From Candidatus Krumholzibacteriia bacterium (lineage in GTDB: Bacteria > Krumholzibacteriota > Krumholzibacteria > WVZY01 > JAKEHA01), in the NCBI GenBank assembly GCA_029863355.1, contig JAOTVO010000018.1, positions 1 to 18,092 on the forward strand: a DNA stretch of 18,092 nucleotides, written 5' to 3'. Below the pieces are notes generated by a model. The model did no database searches and was not told the DNA's origin. It saw nothing but the letters and a program-made list of their open reading frames with translations. Below, in pieces: positions 6,903-15,064 of this stretch. Position 1 is the stretch's first letter. Every line of letters starts with the position of its first letter. A program made the translations under genes and the position numbers.

Positions 6903-8212
6903 CTGCGCAGCCTTGTGCTGCACCAGGGACAGTGTGACCAGTACGCGCGCAGCACGCCCCAGCCGCAGCGCGCGCACTTGCGGTCCGAGCCCTCGATCTT
7001 CCACCGGCGCCGGACCTTGGCCCGGCACCACGGGCAATAGGCCATGAACGGCATCAGCTCGCCCTTGCACGCCGTGCACTTGGCCTGGTAGCGGACGTCG
7101 GTGTAGTGCCGGTCCGCGCGCGGGCCCTGCAGGCCGCCGTAGCAGTGCGGGCAGAAGCGCCAATCGAGCTTCATCCCGCGCCGGCAGGTGCGGCACCGGG
7201 CGGGGTAGCGCGTCTTGTGACGGAACGCGGCCGTCGCGTGCCCGCACCACGGGCAGCACTTCATGGCTTCGGACACGGGGCCGTCGCAACGCGTGCAGTG
7301 GAAGTGCGCCTCCAGCGCCTTCCCGTGGCGCCTGCTGAATTCGCGGCGCTGCAGCCGGCGCAGCTCGAGGGTGGCGTCGCGGTCGGTCTTGCGGCGTCGC
7401 CGGCGCCGGCGCGCGCCGGCCTGGGCCTTGACGCGCAGGCGCTTGAACGCCGAGAGCATCTGCACGGCCGAGGGATAGCGCTTGCGCGCGTCCACCTCCA
7501 GGCTGCGCCGGAGAAAGGCGATGAAGTCGGGGTGGACGCGACCGCGCAGGCGGTCGTAGCCCAAGAGCGGCCACTCGTAGGGCCACCGTGGCAGCTTGCC
7601 GGAAAGCATGCGCCACATGATGAGGCCCAACGAGAAGACGTCGGAGCGCAGCGAGGGCTTGCCCATGGCCTGCTCGGGGGCCACGTAGCCCAGCGTGCCC
7701 GACCCCGACGCGCTCGCTGTGAGGCGCGAGGCCAGCTTGGCGATGCCGAAGTCGGACAGGCGCAGCTTGCCTCCCGGGAACAGGATGAAGTTCTCGGGCT
7801 TGATGTCACAGTGGATCACGCGCTTCGCGTGCGCCGCCGCCACAGCCTTCAGCATCTGCTCGGCGTAGTCGAGCGCCATGCGCTGGGCGAGGCGTGTCGA
7901 CACGCGCTCGGCGAGCGTCCGCTCGCCGAGGGGATAGACGATGACAAAGTGCTCGTCGATGAAGCTCGCGTTCTTGATGTGCAGGATGTTCGGGTGGTCG
8001 AGGCGTGCCGTTATGCGGACTTCCTTGGCGAACTCCTCCAGCTGGCGGTCTTCCAGGATGTGCGGGTGCAGCACCTTGAGCGCCACTTGGATGCCCTCGA
8101 CCGTGTCGTAGGCGCGAAACACGTCGGCAAACCCGCCCTCCGCGATGCGCCGTCCGACACGGAACTTGCCCAGCATCTGGCGGGCCCGAATGCGATTCGC
8201 CTTGCGGATCAT
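6899..8212 (-). CDS. Ser/Thr protein kinase with four C-terminal zinc ribbons
   Basis: The product has 437 residues from the ATG at 8212; an in-frame GTG at 8236 is an alternative. The ATG is preferred because it overlaps the stop of a preceding micro-ORF (ATGA) and AGGTGA lies about 10 nt upstream. The kinase domain covers about 15-260: glycine loop IAEGGFADV (23-31), VALK (K46), catalytic loop HCDIKPEN (134-141), SDFG (D154) and YVAPE (176-180). HCD replaces HRD, making it a non-RD kinase. A basic linker (ARRRRRRRK) follows. Residues 303-437 then carry eight CxxC knuckles (C306/309, 320/323, 340/343, 354/357, 379/382, 393/396, 413/416, 428/431), enough for four zinc ribbons; CPWC occurs three times and CPHC once. 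No membrane segment is present, unlike most PknB-type kinases. Its 3' end overlaps the phosphatase gene. Confidence 0.92.
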   Translation of the reverse strand: MIRKANRIRARQMLGKFRVGRRIAEGGFADVFRAYDTVEGIQVALKVLHPHILEDRQLEEFAKEVRITARLDHPNILHIKNASFIDEHFVIVYPLGERTLAERVSTRLAQRMALDYAEQMLKAVAAAHAKRVIHCDIKPENFILFPGGKLRLSDFGIAKLASRLTASASGSGTLGYVAPEQAMGKPSLRSDVFSLGLIMWRMLSGKLPRWPYEWPLLGYDRLRGRVHPDFIAFLRRSLEVDARKRYPSAVQMLSAFKRLRVKAQAGARRRRRRRKTDRDATLELRRLQRREFSRRHGKALEAHFHCTRCDGPVSEAMKCCPWCGHATAAFRHKTRYPARCRTCRRGMKLDWRFCPHCYGGLQGPRADRHYTDVRYQAKCTACKGELMPFMAYCPWCRAKVRRRWKIEGSDRKCARCGWGVLRAYWSHCPWCSTRLRR

Positions 8213-8301
8213 GACTTCGTGATCACCTCGGCCCACGCTTCCAAGGCGCGCGCGACCGCGTCGCTCTTGCTGTCGCGGTTGTAGACGACGGCGACCTTCA
8301 T
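8209..8301 (-). CDS. 30-residue micro-ORF translationally coupled to the kinase
   Basis: The sequence begins MKVAVVYNRDSK and ends AWAEVITKS. The ATG at 8301 has one of the best ribosome binding sites in the window (GGAGGTGCC directly before it). The stop overlaps the kinase ATG in TCATGA, so its translation should feed the kinase start. Of its 29 sense codons after ATG, 27 end in G or C, matching the genes around it. It starts 19 nt after the pdxH stop. MKVAVVYN resembles the first strand of D-Ala-D-Ala-ligase-like ATP-grasp proteins, so it may be a fossil N-terminus of such a gene. Alternatively it is a leader peptide controlling kinase synthesis, or a small functional peptide. No membrane segment is present. 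Confidence 0.55.
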   Translation of the reverse strand: MKVAVVYNRDSKSDAVARALEAWAEVITKS

Positions 8302-8320
8302 GGCACCTCCGGTACTGCGG

Positions 8321-8905
8321 TCACGGCTGGAGCAGCTGCTCGCGCCAGCCGTTCGACTCTCTCACGTACTCGACGCGCTCGTGCAGGCGGTCCTTGCGTC
8401 CGCGCCAGAACTCGATGCGCGCCGGTGCCAGCCGGTAGCCCGACCAGAAGGGCGGGCGAGGGACGCTCTGCCCCTCGAACTCGAATTCGTAGCGGCGAAA
8501 GGCGTCGACGAGCGCCTCGCGCGAGGCGAGCGGCTCGCTCTGCCGGGAAGCCCACGCGCCCAGCTGGCTGCCGCGCAGTCGCGTGGCGAAGTACGCGTCC
8601 GCTTCGGCGTCGCTCACCGGGGAGACCGAGCCCTCGACGCGGATCTGCTCCTCGAGCGCCCCCCACCAGAAGCACAGCGCCGCCCGCGGCTCGTGCGCGA
8701 GGTCCGTCGCCTTGCGGCTGCCGAGGTTGGTGTAGAAGACGAGACCGTCCTCGTCGATGGACTTGAGCAGCACGAGGCGCGCGGACGGCTGGCCATCCGC
8801 GCGCACGGTGGCGAGCGTCATGGCGTTGGGCAGCACCAGGCCGGCTCTCTCGGCCCGGTCCACCGCGTCACGGATGCGTTCGACGAGCACGCGCGTTTCG
8901 GTCAT
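8321..8905 (-). CDS. pdxH: Pyridoxine/pyridoxamine 5'-phosphate oxidase
   Basis: The product has 194 residues from the ATG at 8905 (GTG at 8914 is an in-frame alternative; neither has a strong ribosome binding site). It oxidises pyridoxine or pyridoxamine 5'-phosphate to pyridoxal 5'-phosphate using FMN and O2. The FMN-binding half shows NAMTLATVRADGQPSARLVLLK, VFYTNLGSRKATDL and CFWWGALEEQIRVEG. The C-terminal half shows SRQSEPL, FWSGYRLAPARIEFWRGRKDRLHERV, which is the family's substrate-binding signature. The last residues (NGWREQLLQP) depart from the usual W-x-x-x-RLxP ending, where the arginine contributes to substrate binding, so this contact may differ. At 194 residues it is slightly shorter than E. 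coli PdxH (218), mainly at the N-terminus. It lies 35 nt after the MFS gene and 19 nt before the micro-ORF, so it looks like part of the same operon. Confidence 0.93.
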   Translation of the reverse strand: MTETRVLVERIRDAVDRAERAGLVLPNAMTLATVRADGQPSARLVLLKSIDEDGLVFYTNLGSRKATDLAHEPRAALCFWWGALEEQIRVEGSVSPVSDAEADAYFATRLRGSQLGAWASRQSEPLASREALVDAFRRYEFEFEGQSVPRPPFWSGYRLAPARIEFWRGRKDRLHERVEYVRESNGWREQLLQP

Positions 8906-8911
8906 GGTTCC

Positions 8912-8937
8912 CACACACTAGCACGCGCGCGCGCGCG
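8912..8937. repeat. Alternating purine-pyrimidine tract (CG)7 plus (CA)3
   Basis: An uninterrupted (CG)7 run at 8924-8937 is preceded by CA (8922-8923), then a 4-nt break in the alternation, then (CA)3 at 8912-8917. It fills most of the 35-nt gap between the MFS stop and the pdxH start. Such tracts can adopt Z-DNA and are prone to slippage. Confidence 0.7.
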
Positions 8938-8940
8938 GCG

Positions 8941-10197
8941 TCATGTCTGTTCGGCGGCCGCCGTCTCGGGGACGGCGCGCAGGAGCGCGCCGCCCAACAC
9001 GAAGAGCGCCATGACCGCGAACATCGACGCGCGCGGGTTGCCGGTGGCGTAGCCGACCCAGCCCATGAGGATGGGGCCGAGCACGGCGGAGAACCGGCCC
9101 ACGGTGTTGTAGAAACCAAAGAACTGCGCGGCGCGCTCGGCCGGCACGAGGCGGGAGAAGTACGACCGCGACAGGCTGGTCACGCCGCCCTGGACCAGGC
9201 CGATGGCCGCGGCGAGCGCGTAGAACTCCCACACGTGCGCCATGCGGTAGCCCCACGCCGAAATCGCCACGTAGGCGGCAATGCCGGCGAACAAGAGCGG
9301 GCGCGGCCCGTGGCGGTCCGCAAGCCGGCCGAAAACGAGCGACGAGGGGAAGCCGACGAACTGCACCACCAGCAGCGCCGCGACGAGGTCGCGCGTCTCG
9401 AAGCCCAGCGAGAGGCCGTAGTCCACCGCCATGCGCACGATCGTGTGCACGCCGTCGATGTAGAACCAATAGGCCAACAGGAAGACGAACACCCAGCGCA
9501 GCTCCCGGACGTGGGCTAGGGTCTGGCGCAGCTCGCCCAGGCCCCGGCGCCAGCTCGACCCCGCCCGGGCGGCGGGTCGCTCGCGCACCCAGCGCGCGAG
9601 CGGAAGCGAGAACACGGCCCACCACGCAGCCACCGTGACGAAGGAAACGCGGACGGCCGTGTCCGGTCCGTCCAGGCCGAAGCGAGCGGGAGCGAGCGTC
9701 ATCCACACGTTGACGGCGAAGAGGAGCCCGCCGCCGAGATAGCCGAAGGCGAAACCGACCGCGGACACGAGATCGGCGCGCGCGCGCGGCGCCACCGTGA
9801 CCAGCAGCGAGTCGTAGAATACGTTGGCGCCTGAAAACCCCAGGATGGCCACGAGGTAGACACCACACGCCAGCGGCCACGCACCCCGCGGAATCACGAA
9901 CAGCGTCGCCGTCATCGCGACGCCGAGCGCGGCGAACGTGAGCAGGAAGCGGCGGCGGCTCCCGCCGGCGTCGGCCACGGCGCCCAGCAGGGGGGCCAGA
10001 AGTGCGACGAGCAGGCTGGCCGAGGAATTGGTGACGCCCAGTCGAAACGTGCTCACCGTCGCCTCGACCCCCACGTTCCAGTACTGTTTGAAGAAGATGG
10101 GGAAGAAGCCGGCCATCACGGTCGTGGAGAACGCCGAGTTGGCCCAGTCGTAGAGGACCCACCCGATCGTCGGCTTGTCGAATACCCTGGATCGCAT
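8941..10197 (-). CDS. UMF1/Atg22-type MFS transporter
   Basis: The product has 418 residues and about 12 predicted membrane helices. The N-terminus contains [12 protein letters not shown] (residues 12-23), the hallmark of the UMF1 (Atg22-like) group of the major facilitator superfamily. Supporting motifs are the TM2-3 loop [41 protein letters not shown] in the fifth helix region, [15 protein letters not shown] at the start of the second half, and [14 protein letters not shown]. Yeast Atg22 exports amino acids from the vacuole; bacterial substrates are not established. The ATG at 10197 has GAGG 8 nt upstream. The gene is first in a minus-strand series (MFS, pdxH, micro-ORF, kinase, phosphatase) and diverges from acs across 157 nt. 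Linkage to pdxH is by proximity only. Confidence 0.9.
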   Translation of the reverse strand: MRSRVFDKPTIGWVLYDWANSAFSTTVMAGFFPIFFKQYWNVGVEATVSTFRLGVTNSSASLLVALLAPLLGAVADAGGSRRRFLLTFAALGVAMTATLFVIPRGAWPLACGVYLVAILGFSGANVFYDSLLVTVAPRARADLVSAVGFAFGYLGGGLLFAVNVWMTLAPARFGLDGPDTAVRVSFVTVAAWWAVFSLPLARWVRERPAARAGSSWRRGLGELRQTLAHVRELRWVFVFLLAYWFYIDGVHTIVRMAVDYGLSLGFETRDLVAALLVVQFVGFPSSLVFGRLADRHGPRPLLFAGIAAYVAISAWGYRMAHVWEFYALAAAIGLVQGGVTSLSRSYFSRLVPAERAAQFFGFYNTVGRFSAVLGPILMGWVGYATGNPRASMFAVMALFVLGGALLRAVPETAAAEQT

Positions 10198-10354
10198 CGC
10201 GTTCGCCTCGAACGAAGCCGAAGTCTATCGCGGCCCGGCAAGAAAGGCTTTCCTTTTCTCGTCACGCTCCGATAAAATGAGGGGCAAGGATAATGCTAAT
10301 TCCATTATTTCAGTGCGAATTCTCGCATTCTGTAGGAAAGGAGACTCACAGATA
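10198..10354. promoter_or_regulatory. Divergent MFS/acs control region with small inverted repeats
   Basis: The region is AT-richer than its surroundings. On the plus strand TAAAAT (10273-10278) and GATAAT (10289-10294) are possible -10 elements, but neither has a good -35 at 16-18 nt, which fits activator-dependent transcription. Two inverted repeats follow: ATAATG (10290-10295) with CATTAT (10303-10308), and TGCGA (10314-10318) with TCGCA (10323-10327). The second ends 10 nt before the acs ribosome binding site. No CRP-like site was seen. Confidence 0.45.
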
Positions 10355-12304
<1,950 letters not shown>

Positions 12305-12366
12305 GGAACCGGGACGGGGCGGGTGCCCGTGCGGGGGCCGGCCGCGCCTCCTGGTCGAAGGCAGGC

Positions 12367-12394
12367 AAGCCCGGGGACGACTGGCCCCGGGCTT
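12367..12394 (+). terminator. Hairpin between acs and the deacetylase gene
   Basis: AAGCCCGGGG (12367-12376) and CCCCGGGCTT (12385-12394) form a perfect 10-bp stem with an 8-nt loop, 62 nt past the acs stop. CCTGTTGCC follows, so there is no T-run. Because the next gene starts only 30 nt later with no visible promoter, it may be a partial terminator lowering expression of the second gene. Confidence 0.6.
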
Positions 12395-12423
12395 CCTGTT
12401 GCCACCCCGCGGAAGGTGAACTC

Positions 12424-13452
12424 ATGGCCTGCGGATTTCATATCGACGCGCGCTACGCGGCGCACGAGAACCCGCCCGGACACCCCGAGCGGGCGGACCG
12501 TATCCGTTTCCTGCTGCCGCTGGCCGAGTCGCTGGCGGAGTCGGGGATCCCGATGATCGCCACCGACCGGCGCGCCGGCGACGAGGATCTCCTTCGCGTC
12601 CACAGCGGCGACCACGTGGAGCGGATGCGCGCGACCGCCGGCCGCTCTCTCTCTCTCGACCCCGACACGTTCACCAGCGAGGCGAGCCACGAGACGGCGC
12701 TCTTGGCCGCCGGGGCGGCGCTTGAGATGGTGGATCGCGTGATGAACGGCACCTTCGCGTGCGCCTTCGCGGCGGTGCGGCCGCCCGGACACCACGCGGA
12801 GAGCGAACGCGCAATGGGCTTTTGCCTGTTCAACAACGTGGCGGTTGCCGCGCGCCACCTCCTCGACGCGCACGGGCTCGAGCGCGTCCTGATAGTGGAC
12901 TGGGACGTTCACCACGGCAACGGGACGCAGTGGGCGTTCTACGACGACGACCGCGTGCTCTTCGTCTCGCTGCACCAGTACCCATTCTACCCGGGAACGG
13001 GGAGCGTCGAGGAGACGGGGGACGGGCGCGGAGCCGGCTTCACGGTCAACGTGCCGCTGCCGGCGGGCTGCGACGACGCGGACTACATGCACGCGTTCGG
13101 CTCGGTGGTCGACCCCATCGCCCGCCGCTTCGCGCCACAGTTCGTTCTTGTCTCCGCCGGCTTCGACGCGCACCGCGCCGACCCCCTGGGCGGCATGCGC
13201 GTGACGGAGACCGGCTTCGACGCCATGGCGGCGGCGGTGATGGGGATCGCGGGCGCTTCCGCCGAGGGGCGCGTGGTGTGCCTGCTCGAGGGCGGCTACG
13301 ACCTACAGGCGCTGCGCGACAGTGTCGACACCGTCGTGCGACGCCTGCACGCGGGCGGAGCCGGAGCCGCTGTCAGTGGGGCGCCCGGCGCGTCGGCGCG
13401 GCGTGCGGTCGAGCGCGTCATCGAGGTCCAAGGGACGCATTGGGAACTGTAG
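12424..13452 (+). CDS. AcuC/class II histone-deacetylase-like protein
   Basis: The product has 342 residues, close to other bacterial HDAC-family enzymes. GGAAGGTG just upstream supports the ATG at 12424. The full zinc-dependent active site is visible: the HPERADR start motif (20-26), tandem catalytic histidines H123-H124 in RPPGHHAE, D159-W-D161-VHHGNGTQ with zinc ligands D161 and H163, zinc ligand D248 in SAGFDAHRADPLGG, and the transition-state tyrosine Y292 in LEGGYD. These enzymes remove acyl groups from lysines or polyamine-type amines. The TETGFDAM segment and overall pattern fit the class II/AcuC-like branch. In Bacillus subtilis, AcuC deacetylates and reactivates acetyl-CoA synthetase. 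The position directly after acs suggests the same job here, but no AcuA-type acetyltransferase is in the window. Confidence 0.93.
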   Translation: MACGFHIDARYAAHENPPGHPERADRIRFLLPLAESLAESGIPMIATDRRAGDEDLLRVHSGDHVERMRATAGRSLSLDPDTFTSEASHETALLAAGAALEMVDRVMNGTFACAFAAVRPPGHHAESERAMGFCLFNNVAVAARHLLDAHGLERVLIVDWDVHHGNGTQWAFYDDDRVLFVSLHQYPFYPGTGSVEETGDGRGAGFTVNVPLPAGCDDADYMHAFGSVVDPIARRFAPQFVLVSAGFDAHRADPLGGMRVTETGFDAMAAAVMGIAGASAEGRVVCLLEGGYDLQALRDSVDTVVRRLHAGGAGAAVSGAPGASARRAVERVIEVQGTHWEL

Positions 13453-13470
13453 ATCCTCCTTTGCTGCCAC

Positions 13471-13499
13471 TTGCCGGATCCTTGAGGGCGAGGTATAAT
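13471..13499 (+). promoter_or_regulatory. Sigma70-type promoter of the lipoprotein gene
   Basis: TTGCCG (13471-13476) and a perfect TATAAT (13494-13499) are separated by exactly 17 nt. It starts 19 nt after the deacetylase stop codon. It is the only full consensus -10 at correct spacing that I found in the window. Confidence 0.75.
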
Positions 13500-13510
13500 A
13501 GCCATACATA

Positions 13511-13534
13511 AGCGATCGGTTGCCAGCGATCGGT
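13511..13534 (+). repeat. Tandem 10-bp direct repeat just downstream of the promoter
   Basis: AGCGATCGGT occurs at 13511-13520 and again at 13525-13534, a 14-nt period. It begins about 5 nt after the predicted transcription start, a position typical of repressor sites. The core CGATCG is itself palindromic. Confidence 0.6.
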
Positions 13535-13844
13535 CGTGCTCGACCATTCACCTCTTATTTGCATCTGCCGCCTCGCGCATTCGCAGGCCGGGCCGGCCGT
13601 TCACTACCTCTGCCGAATCGACACCTCGCCCACGCTCAGCGAGGGGATACTGTGGTCACCACCGGGATCCGAAAGGGCCGCCGCTCATTGTGATTGCGAC
13701 GTTTGATTCGGCGTTCACATAACTGCAGCAAGGGCAGCAACTAACGCTCGCGTCGTCCGGTACCAGCACACGTTGTGCGGACGGACGGTCAATCCGTCCT
13801 GCTGTTCCACAAGACTGACATAGGTAACCAAGGAGGACTCCGTC

Positions 13845-14942
13845 ATGAGACGATGCTTCACTCCACCGAGTCTGCTCCTAGTCGCACTCTTGTTTTTTGG
13901 CTGCAGTGAAGAGCCCGCCCAGTATCCGACGGGCTCTGCTCCTAGCAACCTTCTGCAGAGCGTTGGCCCCCCCTCTCAGTTCTACACGGTCCACTGGGCC
14001 ATCGAGAACGACTGGGCGGTAGCGCTGGAATGGATCGACACGCAGACGGGGCTGGGCACAAGCGTGTGCGTCTTCGACATCGCGCCCCATCCCGAATACC
14101 CCGAGGCGTTCTTCACACCTTACGGCCTGGCCTTCGACCTGGACGGCACGATGTACACACTAGTCAACTGGTTCGATGGCGTCCAAGACCACTCGATGAC
14201 ACGTCTCGCGAAGGTGGACAGGGAAACCTGCTCTCTGACTTACATCGGCGAGCCATATCCCATCAACATGGCCGGCCCCGAAATAGACGCCTGTGGCAAT
14301 GTCTACGCCACCGGCTTCACGGTTGGGCCGCCCGAGACGGGTGGGGTCCCCACGTACGTGTGGGGCGATTCCTACCTCTATCGGATCGACAAGTACACGG
14401 GTGAGGCGACCCGCATTGGCGATACGGGGCACACGGAATGGATGGATCTCGACTTCGATTCCCAAGGACGGCTGTGGGCCACGTTCGCCAACGACCTGTA
14501 TCTGCTCGACACGCAGACGGGTGCCTCGACGTTTGTGACGCATGTCACGGGCGTGCCGCAGGATGACGTGCCCGGCGTCTGTCCCGAGGACTGGCCCTGG
14601 ATGGAGATCATGTCGATCGCCTTCGACCAGAAGGACGTGCTCTGGGCGACGGCAATGAAAGGGTTCAGCTGGTGTGACGAGGTCGACGCTCCGGTCATGC
14701 GCGTCGACGTCGACACCGGCGTGGCGACGGTGGTCGGATATACGAACCAGGGATACAACCACGGAGGCGACATTCCGCCAGCGCGGGTGAGGGTGTGCCA
14801 CCGCACGGGCAACGGCCGCTACGTGCCCATTACGGTTGACCTGGCCTCGCTGCCGGCGCATCGGGCGCACGGTGATAACGTTCCGGGCGTCGATGGGAAC
14901 GACTGCAACTGCCGCGATCGCGCACCGAACATACACAACTGA
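13845..14942 (+). CDS. Lipoprotein with propeller-like repeats and CHRTGNG tail
   Basis: The product has 365 residues. AAGGAGGA about 8 nt upstream supports the ATG. A lipoprotein signal peptide ends with LFFGC20, so the mature protein should be lipidated on Cys20 and membrane-anchored. The body holds at least four copies of a short blade motif of the type D-xx-G-x-LWAT: YGLAFDLDGTMYT (93-105), EIDACGNVYAT (146-156), DLDFDSQGRLWAT (201-213) and SIAFDQKDVLWAT (257-269), alternating with YLYRIDKYTGEATRIG-like strands. This suggests a beta-propeller of NHL or similar type. The tail VCHRTGNGRYVPITVDLASLPAHRAHGD (316-344), ending with more cysteines, resembles a short module seen at the ends of secreted proteins of unknown function. 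The 5' codons are noticeably less G/C-ending than in the neighbours. Function is unknown. Confidence 0.85.
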   Translation: MRRCFTPPSLLLVALLFFGCSEEPAQYPTGSAPSNLLQSVGPPSQFYTVHWAIENDWAVALEWIDTQTGLGTSVCVFDIAPHPEYPEAFFTPYGLAFDLDGTMYTLVNWFDGVQDHSMTRLAKVDRETCSLTYIGEPYPINMAGPEIDACGNVYATGFTVGPPETGGVPTYVWGDSYLYRIDKYTGEATRIGDTGHTEWMDLDFDSQGRLWATFANDLYLLDTQTGASTFVTHVTGVPQDDVPGVCPEDWPWMEIMSIAFDQKDVLWATAMKGFSWCDEVDAPVMRVDVDTGVATVVGYTNQGYNHGGDIPPARVRVCHRTGNGRYVPITVDLASLPAHRAHGDNVPGVDGNDCNCRDRAPNIHN

Positions 14943-15009
14943 TCCCGCCGCGCGGCGCCAAAGACGCCAGCGCAGCGTCGCACGACGCTCGACATGCGCG
15001 TTATCTCGG

Positions 15010-15044
15010 ACGGAAGCTCCCGCCATCCCGGCGGGAGCTTCCGT
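15010..15044. terminator. Bidirectional hairpin terminator
   Basis: A perfect 15-bp stem, ACGGAAGCTCCCGCC (15010-15024) with GGCGGGAGCTTCCGT (15030-15044), has a 5-nt loop. It is 67 nt past the lipoprotein stop (+) and 20 nt past the HAD phosphatase stop (-). TTT and then GAAT follow on the plus strand, so it is closer to a classical terminator in that direction. Confidence 0.8.
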
Positions 15045-15064
15045 TTGAATCCCCGCCCGCCAGT

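Larger units (their letters stand above)
13453..13844 (+). other. Long structured leader of the lipoprotein gene
   Basis: About 390 nt hold no credible gene. A strong promoter at 13471-13499 predicts a transcript from about 13506, hence a 5' leader of about 340 nt. The leader contains a 10-bp direct repeat right after the start and several perfect stems: CCTCGC (13624-13629) with GCGAGG (13639-13644), GCACA (13767-13771) with TGTGC (13775-13779), and GGACGG (13784-13789) with CCGTCC (13795-13800). The gene's ribosome binding site AAGGAGGA follows. I do not recognise a known riboswitch class. Confidence 0.55.

Noticed and set aside
6066..7616. A 516-codon frame that would make the phosphatase a longer two-part protein.
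   Set aside because: The N-terminal 238 codons lie in another frame of the kinase gene and look like Arg/Pro/Ala shadow sequence. The ATGA junction and PP2C motifs place the start at 6902.
10175..10354. Upstream in-frame extension of acs by 60 codons.
   Set aside because: The ATG at 10355 has AAGGAGA in front and matches the usual Acs start; the extension overlaps the divergent MFS start and its control region.
13715..13948. Minus-strand 77-codon frame opposite the lipoprotein leader.
   Set aside because: No ribosome binding site, no recognisable product, and it overlaps the start of a well-supported gene in the opposite direction.
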